64,000 nt of DNA from Marinobacter vulgaris (GTDB lineage: Bacteria > Pseudomonadota > Gammaproteobacteria > Pseudomonadales > Oleiphilaceae). Where the stretch lies: the NCBI RefSeq assembly GCF_003344045.1, contig NZ_QFWX01000005.1, forward strand, positions 124,001-188,000, read 5' to 3'. Below are positions 26,600 to 36,049 of this stretch, one piece after another. The position numbers were made by a program, and so were the translations under genes. Under the pieces are notes generated by a model. The model had not been told where the DNA came from. It worked only from the letters and a program-made list of their open reading frames with translations, and searched no databases. Every line of letters begins with the position of its first letter. The stretch's first letter is position 1.

Positions 26600-27127
26600 A
26601 TGGCTCAGCATTCGCAGGAAACTGTGATCGGTCAGATTACCTCGGTGTTTGGGGTTAAAGGGTGGCTCAAGGTTTTCTCTTTTACCGACCCCAAAGAAGG
26701 CATACTGAATTACCGTGACTGGACGCTGGTCCACGATGGTAAGCGTATTCCTGCAAAGCTTGAGGAAGGTCGCCGGCAAGGCCAGGGGATCGTCGTCAGG
26801 CTGAAAGGTATTGATGATCGTGAAGTGGCGCGCAGCTACTGTGGTGCCGACGTTATAGTGTCTACCGAAGAGTTGCCGGAGCTTCCTGAAGGGGAGTACT
26901 ACTGGCATCAGCTGGAAGGGCTGGACGTATTCACGGTTGAAGATGAGTGCCTGGGCAAAGTGCACCATCTGATAGAGACAGGCTCCAACGATGTCCTGGT
27001 GGTGAGGGCGACCGACGCCTCCATTGACCAGCGCGAGCGGCTGATTCCCTATCGCCCGGACCAAGTGGTGCGGAGCGTGGACCTGGCCAGCTCGCGCCTG
27101 GTAGTAGACTGGGATCCGGAGTTCTGA
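26600..27127 (+). CDS. rimM: 16S rRNA processing protein RimM
   Basis: The 175-residue protein has the N-terminal beta-barrel RimM domain (VIGQITSVFGVKGWLKVFSFT) and the PRC-barrel C-terminal half (EYYWHQLEGLDVFT, DVLVVRATD, LIPYRPDQVVRSVDLA). It binds S19 and the 30S head and helps 16S rRNA maturation. It is 30 bases after rpsP and 3 bases before trmD. Confidence 0.97.
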   Translation: MAQHSQETVIGQITSVFGVKGWLKVFSFTDPKEGILNYRDWTLVHDGKRIPAKLEEGRRQGQGIVVRLKGIDDREVARSYCGADVIVSTEELPELPEGEYYWHQLEGLDVFTVEDECLGKVHHLIETGSNDVLVVRATDASIDQRERLIPYRPDQVVRSVDLASSRLVVDWDPEF

Positions 27128-27130
27128 CGG

Positions 27131-27889
27131 GTGTGGATTGGCGCAGTCAGTCTGTTTCCCGAGATGTTTGCTGCGGTGACAGATTACGGGATTACCGGCA
27201 GAGCGGTTCGTGAGGGTCTGCTGACCTTCAGGGTCTGGAATCCTCGGGAATTTACCCATGATCGTCATCGCACGGTTGACGATCGGCCCTACGGCGGCGG
27301 CCCCGGCATGCTGATGAAAATTCAGCCACTGCGGGATGCGGTTCAGATGGCTAAAGAATCGGCACCCGGAAAGGCCTGCGTGGTTTATCTCTCTCCGCAG
27401 GGGGAGCCGATGAATCAGGGAGTAGTCGAGTCGCTGGCGGCAGAGGACAGCCTCATCCTGATCGCCGGACGATACGAGGGTGTCGACGAGCGCCTGATTT
27501 CGGCGGAAGTCGATCGGGAAGTTTCATTGGGAGACTTTGTGCTGTCCGGTGGCGAACTCGCGGCTATGGCTGTTATTGATGCGGTTGCACGCCTCATCCC
27601 CGGAGCGCTGGGTCATGCGCAGTCGGCAGAGCAGGACTCCTTTGCTGACGGTTTGCTGGATTGTCCGCACTACACCCGGCCCGAGGTCTACGAAGGTCAG
27701 GCGGTGCCGGATATTTTATTGGGCGGTCACCATGATCAGATCCGGCGTTGGCGACTGAAGCAGTCGTTGAGGCGAACCCGGGAGCGACGCCCCGACCTGC
27801 TGGAAAAGCGGGTTTTTACGGACGAAGAGCGTGAGCTGCTGGAAGAGATTTTAAACGAACCGGGTGCCTCTGAATCATCAGGGCATTAA
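27131..27889 (+). CDS. trmD: tRNA (guanine-N1)-methyltransferase TrmD
   Basis: The 252-residue SPOUT enzyme starts with a GTG at 27131 (read as [13 protein letters not shown]). It has the knot motifs [38 protein letters not shown] and [12 protein letters not shown]. It makes m1G37 in tRNAs for Leu, Pro and Arg, preventing +1 frameshifting. The GTG start may lower its yield relative to the ribosomal proteins of the operon. Confidence 0.98.
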   Translation: MWIGAVSLFPEMFAAVTDYGITGRAVREGLLTFRVWNPREFTHDRHRTVDDRPYGGGPGMLMKIQPLRDAVQMAKESAPGKACVVYLSPQGEPMNQGVVESLAAEDSLILIAGRYEGVDERLISAEVDREVSLGDFVLSGGELAAMAVIDAVARLIPGALGHAQSAEQDSFADGLLDCPHYTRPEVYEGQAVPDILLGGHHDQIRRWRLKQSLRRTRERRPDLLEKRVFTDEERELLEEILNEPGASESSGH

Positions 27890-27915
27890 AAGATTGGGTA
27901 TCAGGAGCACTAACG

Positions 27916-28272
27916 ATGAGCGGTAAGAACAACATCATCAGTCAGATTGAATCAGAGCAGATGACCAAGGAAATCCCTGCCTTTGCGCCGGGTGATACCG
28001 TGGTTATCCAGGTCCGTGTAACCGAAGGCAACCGTGAGCGTCTGCAGGCGTTCGAAGGCGTGGTTATCGGCAAGCGCAACCGTGGCATGAACTCTTCCTT
28101 CACCGTACGCAAAATTTCCTACGGTGTTGGTGTCGAGCGTACCTTCCAGACCTTCTCGAAGCTGATCGACAGCATCAGCGTGAAGCGTCGCGGCGACGTT
28201 CGTCAGGCCAAGCTTTACTACCTCCGCGACCTGTCTGGCAAGGCGGCTCGCATCAAGGAAAAGCTGGGCTGA
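27916..28272 (+). CDS. rplS: 50S ribosomal protein L19
   Basis: The 118-residue product has the bL19 sequence [29 protein letters not shown] and [18 protein letters not shown]. It sits at the interface of the subunits. It is the last gene of the rpsP operon and is followed by a strong terminator. Confidence 0.98.
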   Translation: MSGKNNIISQIESEQMTKEIPAFAPGDTVVIQVRVTEGNRERLQAFEGVVIGKRNRGMNSSFTVRKISYGVGVERTFQTFSKLIDSISVKRRGDVRQAKLYYLRDLSGKAARIKEKLG

Positions 28273-28303
28273 GCAGCAGCGGTTTGCTGATTACAGTTCG
28301 TCG

Positions 28304-28329
28304 AAAAGGCAGCCACTGGCTGCCTTTTT
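28304..28329 (+). terminator. intrinsic terminator of the rpsP operon
   Basis: GGCAGCC at 28308-28314 and GGCTGCC at 28318-28324 form a stem with flanking A's before and TTTTT after (extended A-T pairing). It is a clear rho-independent terminator 31 bases past the rplS stop; the A-rich left flank may let it work in both directions. Confidence 0.9.
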
Positions 28330-28381
28330 CGTGTGCATTCGCCGGACCTGCGTCGGCGCGGTCCGCCTCGGGTAAGCTGTC

Positions 28382-29314
28382 ATGAGCCGGAAAACCACAA
28401 CGCGGGCCGAATTGCGACCCCATGACGAGGGTGTCATCCTGCGGTTTACCGATGCCGTTTGGCTTGAGGACGGATTGGGCGAAAATACCCGTCAAGCCTA
28501 CCGCAGCGACCTTGAGCGCCTGGCGGCCTGGTTGCGGGAGCAGCCGGGTAAACCCTTGCTGACAGAGGTGCGGCGCACCGATTTACTGGCATGGATATCC
28601 CGCGGATTGGCGGACGGCTTCAAGACCTCCACGGCCGCCCGCCGCCTCTCAGGTCTGCGCCGCTTCTATCGCTATCTTCTGCGTGAGGGGGTGATTTCCG
28701 AAGACCCGACGCTACGCATCGACAGTCCGAGGCTCCCCAGGAGGCTGCCGGATTCCCTGTCCGAGGAAGATGTGGATAATCTGCTGGCGGAACCCGACCC
28801 CGGGGTTCCCATTGAGCTTCGCGACAAGGCCATGATGGAGATTCTGTATGGTTGTGGTTTGCGAGTCTCGGAATTGGTAGAGCTGAGTGTTGATGAAGTT
28901 AATCTGCGTCAGGGTGTGGTCAGGATTATCGGCAAGGGTAACAAGGAGCGTCTGGTTCCCCTGGGTGAAGAAGCCATCGACTGGCTGCTGCGGTATATGA
29001 AGGAAGGGCGGGGCGAGCTTCTCAAGGGGCGACCCTGTGATGCGCTGTTTCCCGGAAACCGACCCGCCGCGATGACCCGGCAGACCTTCTGGCATCGGAT
29101 CAAACACTACGCTGCCCGGGCGGGAATCCACAAGCATCTGTCACCCCACACCCTGCGCCATGCCTTTGCGACCCATTTGCTGAATAATGGTGCCGACTTG
29201 AGGGTCGTGCAGATGCTGCTGGGCCATTCCGATCTGTCCACTACACAGATATATACCCATGTAGCGCGCCAACGCTTGCAGTCACTGCACCAGTCCCATC
29301 ATCCACGGGGCTAG
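28382..29314 (+). CDS. xerD: site-specific tyrosine recombinase XerD
   Basis: The 310-residue recombinase has an N-terminal SAM-like core-binding domain (about 25-110) and the catalytic set: Arg in YGCGLRVSELVEL, Lys in GKGNKERLVPLG, HxxR in HTLRHAFATHLLNNGADLRVVQ, His in LGHSDLSTTQIYTHVARQ with the nucleophilic Tyr. It acts with XerC at dif to resolve chromosome dimers. It is about 12 residues longer than E. coli XerD at the N-terminus. The xerD-dsbC order is conserved in gammaproteobacteria and argues for XerD rather than XerC or a phage integrase. Confidence 0.94.
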   Translation: MSRKTTTRAELRPHDEGVILRFTDAVWLEDGLGENTRQAYRSDLERLAAWLREQPGKPLLTEVRRTDLLAWISRGLADGFKTSTAARRLSGLRRFYRYLLREGVISEDPTLRIDSPRLPRRLPDSLSEEDVDNLLAEPDPGVPIELRDKAMMEILYGCGLRVSELVELSVDEVNLRQGVVRIIGKGNKERLVPLGEEAIDWLLRYMKEGRGELLKGRPCDALFPGNRPAAMTRQTFWHRIKHYAARAGIHKHLSPHTLRHAFATHLLNNGADLRVVQMLLGHSDLSTTQIYTHVARQRLQSLHQSHHPRG

Positions 29315-29452
29315 TGCCCCGTCTGGTTAGGCGGCAGCGATAGGCCTTGTTACACTGAACTTTCTGTTGCGGGCAGTGTCGCATCAACGCGGCGGGAAAC
29401 CCGTTGCCCTGATAACTGAACTCCCTCTGAGCCCAGGAAACCGGAAACCGAT

Positions 29453-30199
29453 ATGTTGACCAAGAGCCTGTTCAAGTACTGCCTGCTGTTTGCCACCGTT
29501 GCCCTGGCCATGGCCGCAACATCAACCCTGCAAGCGGGTGAGATCGAGGATACGATTGCTGAAAAACTGACGGCAGCCGTTCCGGGTCTCAAAATCTCGG
29601 AGATCCGCAAGTCGGAAGCTGAGGGCCTGTACGAGGTCTACAGTAATAACGGTGACACCATTTTTACCACCGCTGATGGCCAGTACATCCTCACCGGAGA
29701 TCTCCTGAAAGTGACCGACAATGGCATCGCCAACGTCTCCGAGCAGAGAAGGGCGACACAAAGGGCCAGGACAATGGACGAGTTTGGTGACAGAGGGGTG
29801 ATCAGTTATGCGGCCAAGGGGCCGGAAAAAGCCTCGATTGCCGTGTTTACCGATATTGACTGTCCCTACTGCCGCAAAATGCACGACGAAGTGCCACAGC
29901 TCAATGAAATGGGTATTACCGTTCATTATTATGGTTTTCCCCGCTCCGGGCCCAACACGCCTTCATTCCGTAAATACATTTCTGTCTGGTGTGCCGATGA
30001 CCAGCAGGCAGCCATGGATGCCGCCAAGCAGGGACGCAGTGTGCAGGAGCGGAGCTGTGAAAATCCGGTCGCGGAGCAGTTTCAGCTGGGCGGCCGGATC
30101 GGTGTGACAGGTACCCCGGCGATTGTGCTGGATGACGGTAACATCGTGCCTGGTTACGTGCCGGCAGAAAAACTGGCTGAAGGCCTGGGGCTGCTCTGA
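29453..30199 (+). CDS. dsbC: periplasmic thiol:disulfide interchange protein DsbC
   Basis: The 248-residue protein has a signal peptide (LFKYCLLFATVALAMAATSTLQAG), an N-terminal dimerisation domain (about 30-90) and a thioredoxin-like domain. Its active site is DIDCPYC (Cys137-Pro-Tyr-Cys140), with the second structural pair in SVWCADD and ERSCENP, and cis-Pro in GVTGTPAIV. It isomerises wrong disulfides in exported proteins. The xerD-dsbC-hom order is the classic one. Confidence 0.95.
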   Translation: MLTKSLFKYCLLFATVALAMAATSTLQAGEIEDTIAEKLTAAVPGLKISEIRKSEAEGLYEVYSNNGDTIFTTADGQYILTGDLLKVTDNGIANVSEQRRATQRARTMDEFGDRGVISYAAKGPEKASIAVFTDIDCPYCRKMHDEVPQLNEMGITVHYYGFPRSGPNTPSFRKYISVWCADDQQAAMDAAKQGRSVQERSCENPVAEQFQLGGRIGVTGTPAIVLDDGNIVPGYVPAEKLAEGLGLL

Positions 30200-30312
30200 T
30201 AGTCTACCGGTCTGACGCTCTGCCTGTTGTATCGGTCAGGGCTTATTCGGGCGCACGTTAACCGTTATACTGTCGCTCCCCACAGCAACCCATCGGGAAC
30301 AGAGGTGAAAGC

Positions 30313-31614
30313 TTGAAAGACGTTAATGTCGGAATCTGCGGACTGGGAACGGTCGGTGGTGGTACGTTCAACGTACTGACCCGAAACGCTGGCCTGATCA
30401 AGGGCCGGACAGGTTTCAATATCCGGATTGCCAGGGTGGCGACACGCACCCCCCGCAAGGATATTGATCTGGGTGATATCCCGTTCAGCACCGACGTGTT
30501 CGATGTGGTGAATGATCCGTCTGTGGATATTGTGGTGGAACTGATTGGTGGCTACGATACTGCGCGGGAACTGGTGTTGGCAGCCATCAAGAATGGCAAG
30601 CACGTGGTGACCGCCAACAAGGCCCTGATAGCGGTCCATGGCAATGAGATCTTCGAAGCCGCCGCCAAGGAAAACGTGATTGTTTCCTACGAGGCGGGTG
30701 TCGCCGGCGGGATTCCCGTTATCAAGGCGGTTCGTGAGGGCATGGCGGCCAACCGGGTCGACTGGATCGCCGGCATCATCAACGGCACGGGTAACTACAT
30801 CCTGACCGAAATGCGCGCGGGCCGCGAATTTGCGGAGGTGCTCAAAGAAGCCCAGGATCTGGGTTATGCAGAGGCCGATCCCACCTTTGACGTGGAGGGC
30901 ATCGACGCCGCCCACAAGCTGACCATTCTGGCCTCGGCCGGGTTTGGCGTGCCGCTCCAGTTCGAAAAAGCCTATACCGAAGGGATTTCCGAGATTACTC
31001 CCTACGACATCGCCCATGCCGAAGTTTTGGGGTATCGCATCAAGCATCTGGGTATTGCCCGGCGGCGCGATGAGGGCATCGAACTGCGCGTTCATCCGAC
31101 ACTGGTTCCCCGCAGTCACCTGATTGCCCAGGTCGACGGCGTACTGAACGCGGTGCTGGTGGATGGCGATGCGGTCGGCCAGACCATGTATTACGGCCCG
31201 GGGGCTGGTGACGAGGCCACTGCCTCCGCGGTGATTGCCGATATTATCGATGCGGCCCGCTCCGTCGCTGCTGAAAGCAACCAGCGTGTGCCTTACCTCG
31301 GTTTTGAGCCGGCGGCCATGGAGGATCTTCCGGTGCTGTCCATGGAAGATGTCCAGTCAGCCTATTATCTGCGTATCCAGGCGCTGGATCGCCCCGGTGT
31401 GCTGGCGAAAGTAGCGTCCACGCTCAGCGAACACGGCATCAACATCGAGTCCATCATGCAGAAGGAATCCGAGCTGAAAGACGGCCGTATTCCGGTGATC
31501 ATTCTGACCCACACGGTTCAGGAGCGCCAGATCAACCGCGCCATTGAAGAACTGGAAGCCCTCAGCGACATCGATGGCAAGGTCGTTCGCATTCGTGCCG
31601 AAAACTTTAACTGA
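30313..31614 (+). CDS. hom: homoserine dehydrogenase
   Basis: The 433-residue enzyme starts at a TTG (30313) behind AGAGGTG and has the Rossmann motif VGICGLGTVGGGTF, VVTANKALIA, EAGVAGGIPVIKAVREG, GIINGTGNYILTEM and the catalytic-domain GYAEADPTFDVEGIDAAHK. A C-terminal ACT domain (about 350-430: DRPGVLAKVASTLSEHGINIES) indicates allosteric feedback by threonine or another product. It reduces aspartate semialdehyde to homoserine and lies 12 bases before thrC. Confidence 0.98.
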   Translation: MKDVNVGICGLGTVGGGTFNVLTRNAGLIKGRTGFNIRIARVATRTPRKDIDLGDIPFSTDVFDVVNDPSVDIVVELIGGYDTARELVLAAIKNGKHVVTANKALIAVHGNEIFEAAAKENVIVSYEAGVAGGIPVIKAVREGMAANRVDWIAGIINGTGNYILTEMRAGREFAEVLKEAQDLGYAEADPTFDVEGIDAAHKLTILASAGFGVPLQFEKAYTEGISEITPYDIAHAEVLGYRIKHLGIARRRDEGIELRVHPTLVPRSHLIAQVDGVLNAVLVDGDAVGQTMYYGPGAGDEATASAVIADIIDAARSVAAESNQRVPYLGFEPAAMEDLPVLSMEDVQSAYYLRIQALDRPGVLAKVASTLSEHGINIESIMQKESELKDGRIPVIILTHTVQERQINRAIEELEALSDIDGKVVRIRAENFN

Positions 31615-31626
31615 CAGGAACGCAAG

Positions 31627-33030
31627 GTGAGATACATCAGTACACGGGGCAAAGCTCCCGCCCTGGGCTTTGAAGATGTCCTGCTGACAGGCCTGGCCAC
31701 CGACGGTGGCCTCTATGTCCCGGAATCCCTGCCTCATTTCAGCCTTGAAGAAATCCGCAGTTGGCGTGGGCTTTCCTACAGCGAGCTGGCCTTCAAGGTA
31801 ATGCATCCGTTCGTGGACGATGCCATTCCTGCGGAAGATTTCCGCAGAATGCTGGATGAGACCTACGGTGATGTGTTCACCCACAAGGCGGTTGCGCCAC
31901 TGGTTCAGTTGGACACCAACGAGTGGGTCATGGAACTGTTCCGTGGCCCCACCCTGGCCTTCAAGGATTTTGCCTTGCAACTGCTGGGGCGTCTGCTCGA
32001 TTACGTGCTGGAGAAGCGTCAGCAGCACGTGGTGATCATGGGGGCAACGTCCGGCGATACCGGTTCCGCAGCCATCGAAGGTTGTCGTCGCTGCAAGCAC
32101 GTCGACATCTTTATCCTGCATCCCCACGAGCGTGTTTCCGAAGTGCAGCGCCGCCAGATGACCACCGTGAAGGGTGACAACATCCACAATATCGCGGTGC
32201 GTGGCAACTTTGATGACTGTCAGCGCATGGTAAAATCGAGTTTCGGTGATCAGTCTTTCCTGGGCGGAAAAACCCAGCTTGCCGCAGTGAATTCCATCAA
32301 CTGGGCCCGGATCATGGCCCAGATTGTCTATTATTTTCACGCATCCCTGGCCCTTGGTGGGCCCGACCGCAGCATGGCATTTTCAGTGCCAACCGGTAAT
32401 TTCGGCGATATCTTTGCCGGTTACCTGGCCAGGAAAATGGGGTTGCCCATCTCCCAACTGGTCATTGCCACCAACCGTAACGACATCCTGCACCGATTCA
32501 TGAGCGGCAACCGTTACGAGCAGCTGCAGCTGGAGCATACCCTGTCGCCGAGTATGGACATCATGGTGTCCAGTAACTTCGAGCGGCTGCTGTTTGATCT
32601 GCACGGGCGTGATGGAATCGCTGTCAAAGAGCTTTTGGAAAACGCCTCCAGGGGGCCGGTGAGTATCGAGGAATACCGCTGGAAAAATGCCCGCAAGCTG
32701 TTCGACAGCGATGCGGTGGGCGACGAGGACACCACCGACACTATTCGTGAAATCTTCGAGCAGAACGAATACCTGCTGGATCCGCACACTGCCATTGGTG
32801 TCCGGGCGGCCCGAAACTGTCGTCGGGATTTGGCCATTCCCATGATTACCCTGGGTACTGCTCATCCGGCCAAGTTCCCGGATGCGGTGCTGCGTTCCGG
32901 GGTCAAGGCCGAGCCCTCGCTACCGCTGCACATGGCGGACCTGTTCGAGCGGGAAGAACAATACACCGTGCTGGATAACGACCTGCCTGCAGTGCAGGAC
33001 TTTATCGCGAAGCACTGGAAGAATACCTGA
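31627..33030 (+). CDS. thrC: threonine synthase
   Basis: The 467-residue PLP enzyme starts with GTG at 31627 (MRYISTRGKAPALGFEDVLLTGLATDGGLYVPE). The PLP lysine lies in FRGPTLAFKDFALQLLG, and MGATSGDTGSAAIEG and SVPTGNFGDIFAGYLA hold the cofactor phosphate. It converts O-phosphohomoserine to threonine. The long-chain type matches the proteobacterial class. No thrB is adjacent, so the homoserine kinase is elsewhere, as in pseudomonads. Confidence 0.98.
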   Translation: MRYISTRGKAPALGFEDVLLTGLATDGGLYVPESLPHFSLEEIRSWRGLSYSELAFKVMHPFVDDAIPAEDFRRMLDETYGDVFTHKAVAPLVQLDTNEWVMELFRGPTLAFKDFALQLLGRLLDYVLEKRQQHVVIMGATSGDTGSAAIEGCRRCKHVDIFILHPHERVSEVQRRQMTTVKGDNIHNIAVRGNFDDCQRMVKSSFGDQSFLGGKTQLAAVNSINWARIMAQIVYYFHASLALGGPDRSMAFSVPTGNFGDIFAGYLARKMGLPISQLVIATNRNDILHRFMSGNRYEQLQLEHTLSPSMDIMVSSNFERLLFDLHGRDGIAVKELLENASRGPVSIEEYRWKNARKLFDSDAVGDEDTTDTIREIFEQNEYLLDPHTAIGVRAARNCRRDLAIPMITLGTAHPAKFPDAVLRSGVKAEPSLPLHMADLFEREEQYTVLDNDLPAVQDFIAKHWKNT

Positions 33031-33035
33031 CCGGT

Positions 33036-34769
33036 ATGACACCAAAAAAAATTCTGCGCCGCCCCGGTTCCGATAATACGTCGGACTGGGGACATAACCT
33101 GCCCCCACTTCTGCGCCGCCTCTATGCCGCTCGTGGTGTAACTTGCGATGAAGAGTTGACTTATACCCTGAAGCATCTGGCTTCTCCCATGGATCTGCGG
33201 GGAATCGCCCGCGCCGTGGAGTTGCTGACAGAGGGGATCACCAAACAGCAGCGGGTAATGATCCTGGGGGACTTCGACGCCGATGGCGCCACCAGCACGG
33301 CAGTCGCCATGCTGGGGCTGGGTATGCTGGGACTTAACGACATCGATTTCCGGGTGCCCAGCCGGTTTTCCGATGGCTACGGACTGACGCCGGGAATCAT
33401 CCACCGGCTTCAGGAGGAGGGTTTACTGCCTGATCTGCTGGTTACGGTGGACAACGGTATTTCAGCGGTCGAGGGCGTGCGTGTTGCCCGGGATCTGGGC
33501 ATAAAGGTGGTGGTGACCGATCACCATCTGGCCGGGGAAGTCCTGCCTGACGCTGACGCCATCGTGAATCCCAACCAGCCCGGCTGTCCGTTTCTGAGCA
33601 AGAATGCGGCGGGTGTGGGTGTCATGTTCTATGTGCTGACGGCCTTGCGAAAGCATCTGCGAGAGCAGGGCCTGCTGCCGGATCCGCAGCCGAATCTTGG
33701 CAGCCTGCTGGATCTGGTCGCCCTGGGTACCGTGGCGGACGTGGTGCCGCTGGACCACAACAACCGCATTTTTGTGGAACAGGGTCTGCGCCGCATCCGT
33801 CAGGGTGAAGCCCGCCCGGGTATTCTGGCATTGTTGGAGGTGGCGGGCCGCGACCACAGTGAGATCAGCTCCACCGATCTCGGTTTCGTGGTTGGCCCGC
33901 GACTCAATGCGGCCGGTCGCCTGGACGATATGAGCGTGGGTATTTCCTGTCTGCTGGCCGACAGCCGCGACGAGGCCCAGCGCCTGGCTTGTGAGCTCGA
34001 CAGCTTCAATCGCGAACGGCGCACCATAGAAAAAGACATGAAAACCCAGGCCCAGGACCTGCTGGCGTCCATGTCGCTGGATGTTGAGGGCCTGCCCTGG
34101 GGGCTGGCCCTGTTCGACACCGACTGGCACCAGGGCGTGATTGGTATACTGGCCGCCCGCATTCGCGAGCAGACTCACCGCCCGACCATTGCCTTTGCTC
34201 CGGACGACAATGGCGAGGATATCAAGGGCTCCGCCCGCTCTATTCCGGGCCTGCATATCCGGGACGTGCTTGCAGTGGTCGACGCCCGCCATCCGGGCAT
34301 GATGAAGAAATACGGTGGCCATGCCATGGCCGCCGGCATGACCCTGTCCCGCAGCGACCTGGACGCCTTCAGCGAGGCCTTCGACAGGGCCGTACGAGAT
34401 ACCCTGCGGGTCGAAGATCTGGAAGCTGCCATCACCACCGATGGCCCCCTGAGCGCGGACGAACTCCATCTGGATACTGCCACGCTGCTGAAACGCGCCG
34501 GCCCCTGGGGGCAGCATTTCCCGGAGCCGCTGTTCGACGGCAACTTCCGCGTGGTCAGTCAGCGTATTGTTGGCGAGAACCACCTGAAACTGGTTCTACA
34601 GCCGGAAGAGGGCGGCGCCATCATCGACGGCATCGCCTTCAACACTGGTCCGGAAGTGCCCGACTATACCCGGACTGGAGCGCGGGTGGTGTACAAGCCG
34701 GATGCCAATACCTTTCGTGGGCGTACCAATCTACAGCTTCTGGTGGATTATCTGGAGCCTCTGGCCTAG
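33036..34769 (+). CDS. recJ: single-stranded-DNA exonuclease RecJ
   Basis: The 577-residue DHH-family nuclease has the metal-binding motifs ILGDFDADGATSTAVA, LLVTVDNGIS and VVVTDHHLAGE in the N-terminal core, and the DHHA1-type KYGGHAMAAGMTL motif before an OB-fold C-terminus. It degrades 5' single strands in RecF-pathway recombination and mismatch repair. It begins 5 bases after thrC, so it belongs to the hom-thrC transcript. Confidence 0.97.
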   Translation: MTPKKILRRPGSDNTSDWGHNLPPLLRRLYAARGVTCDEELTYTLKHLASPMDLRGIARAVELLTEGITKQQRVMILGDFDADGATSTAVAMLGLGMLGLNDIDFRVPSRFSDGYGLTPGIIHRLQEEGLLPDLLVTVDNGISAVEGVRVARDLGIKVVVTDHHLAGEVLPDADAIVNPNQPGCPFLSKNAAGVGVMFYVLTALRKHLREQGLLPDPQPNLGSLLDLVALGTVADVVPLDHNNRIFVEQGLRRIRQGEARPGILALLEVAGRDHSEISSTDLGFVVGPRLNAAGRLDDMSVGISCLLADSRDEAQRLACELDSFNRERRTIEKDMKTQAQDLLASMSLDVEGLPWGLALFDTDWHQGVIGILAARIREQTHRPTIAFAPDDNGEDIKGSARSIPGLHIRDVLAVVDARHPGMMKKYGGHAMAAGMTLSRSDLDAFSEAFDRAVRDTLRVEDLEAAITTDGPLSADELHLDTATLLKRAGPWGQHFPEPLFDGNFRVVSQRIVGENHLKLVLQPEEGGAIIDGIAFNTGPEVPDYTRTGARVVYKPDANTFRGRTNLQLLVDYLEPLA

Positions 34770-34843
34770 TTCGGAGAGCCCCACCCCTATGCCGATCAAA
34801 CCTAAGAAAAAACCCACCGGCTGATTTAAAAACAGATTTCCGG

Positions 34844-34849
34844 TAGAAT
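34844..34849 (+). promoter_or_regulatory. candidate -10 element of prfB
   Basis: TAGAAT lies 53 bases before the prfB ATG in an AT-rich stretch. A weak -35 (CTGATT) sits 17 bases before it. The position is plausible but the match is modest. Confidence 0.35.
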
Positions 34850-34901
34850 CTCGCGTCTGATTTTTGATCGCATCCATTTTCCGAGAGTGAGTAAGGATTT
34901 C

Positions 34902-35997
34902 ATGGAAATCAATCCCATTGTTACGAAGATAAAAGACCTTCGTGAGCGCACTGAAGCGCTCAGGGGGTATCTTTGACTACGATCAGCGTAGTGAGAGACT
35001 GACCGAAGTAGAGCGCGAGCTGGAAGTGCCCTCGGTGTGGGAAGACCCCGAGCGGGCCCAGGCGTTGGGTAAAGAACGGTCTGATCTTGAGTTGATTGTA
35101 CGTACCATCGACAACCTCACCACTGGCCTGGACGACGCCGATGGCCTGCTGGAAATTGCGGCTGAGGAAGAGGACGAGGGTACGGTTGCAGAGATTGAAG
35201 CCGACCTGGAAAGCCTCGACAAAGAACTCGAGAAACTCGAGTTCCGCCGCATGTTCTCCGGCGAGATGGACGCCAATAACGCTTACCTTGAGATTCAGGC
35301 CGGCTCCGGGGGCACCGAGGCTCAGGACTGGGCCAACATGCTGCTGCGCATGTATCTGCGCTGGGCCGAACATCGCGGGTTCAAGGCGGAGATCGTCGAG
35401 TTGCAGGACGGCGACGTGGCAGGCATCAAGAGTGCCACCGTTCACGTCCAGGGCGATTATGCGTTCGGCTGGCTGCGCACGGAAACCGGTGTTCACCGGC
35501 TGGTGCGAAAATCCCCGTTTGATTCCGGCAATCGCCGCCACACCTCGTTCTCGTCGGTCTTCGTATCCCCGGAAGTGGATGACAGTTTCGTGATCGAAAT
35601 TGACCCGTCTGATTTGCGGGTGGACGTGTACCGGGCCTCCGGCGCCGGGGGTCAGCACGTTAACCGGACCGAGTCCGCGGTGCGTCTGACCCACAACCCG
35701 ACCGGTATTGTTGTGGCCTGTCAGGCTGGCCGAAGCCAGCACCAGAACAAAGACCAGGCCATGAAGCAGCTCAAGGCCAAGCTGTTCGAGCGCGAGATGC
35801 AGGAGCGTAACGCCGAGAAACAGAGGGCGGAAGACGCCAAGGCCGACATTGGCTGGGGCAGCCAGATTCGCTCATACGTGCTGGACGATGGTCGGATCAA
35901 GGATCTTCGTACCAAGGTGGAAACCAGCAATACCCAGGCGGTGCTGGATGGCGATATCGACAAGTTTATCGAAGCCAGCCTGAAGATGGCGCTGTAA
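34902..35997 (+). CDS. prfB: peptide chain release factor 2, with programmed +1 frameshift
   Basis: Translation starts at ATG 34902 ([24 protein letters not shown]) and meets an in-frame TGA at 34974. Reading continues in the +1 frame (GAC at 34975, [17 protein letters not shown]) to 35997, giving about 364 residues, the length of E. coli RF2. The class-I release-factor motif is [19 protein letters not shown], which contains GGQ for peptidyl-tRNA hydrolysis; the stop-codon-recognition region is [15 protein letters not shown]2 reads UGA and UAA, so the frameshift is autoregulatory. lysS follows, as usual. Confidence 0.98.
34962..34976 (+). promoter_or_regulatory. RF2 programmed frameshift site
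   Basis: AGGGGG at 34962-34967 acts as an internal Shine-Dalgarno, followed by TAT, then the slippery CTT and the stop TGA with C after it (CTTTGAC). Spacing and sequence are the same as in E. coli prfB, where low RF2 lets the ribosome slip +1 and complete the protein. Confidence 0.97.
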
Positions 35998-36049
35998 TCA
36001 GCGCCGTAACCAAGCTAACCCGGACAATTCCCGATTTTTGTGAGCCAAC

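Noticed and set aside
28382..29314. Phage integrase or integron marking a mobile element
   Set aside because: The tyrosine recombinase has XerD sequence and the conserved xerD-dsbC neighbourhood, with no att repeats or phage genes nearby.
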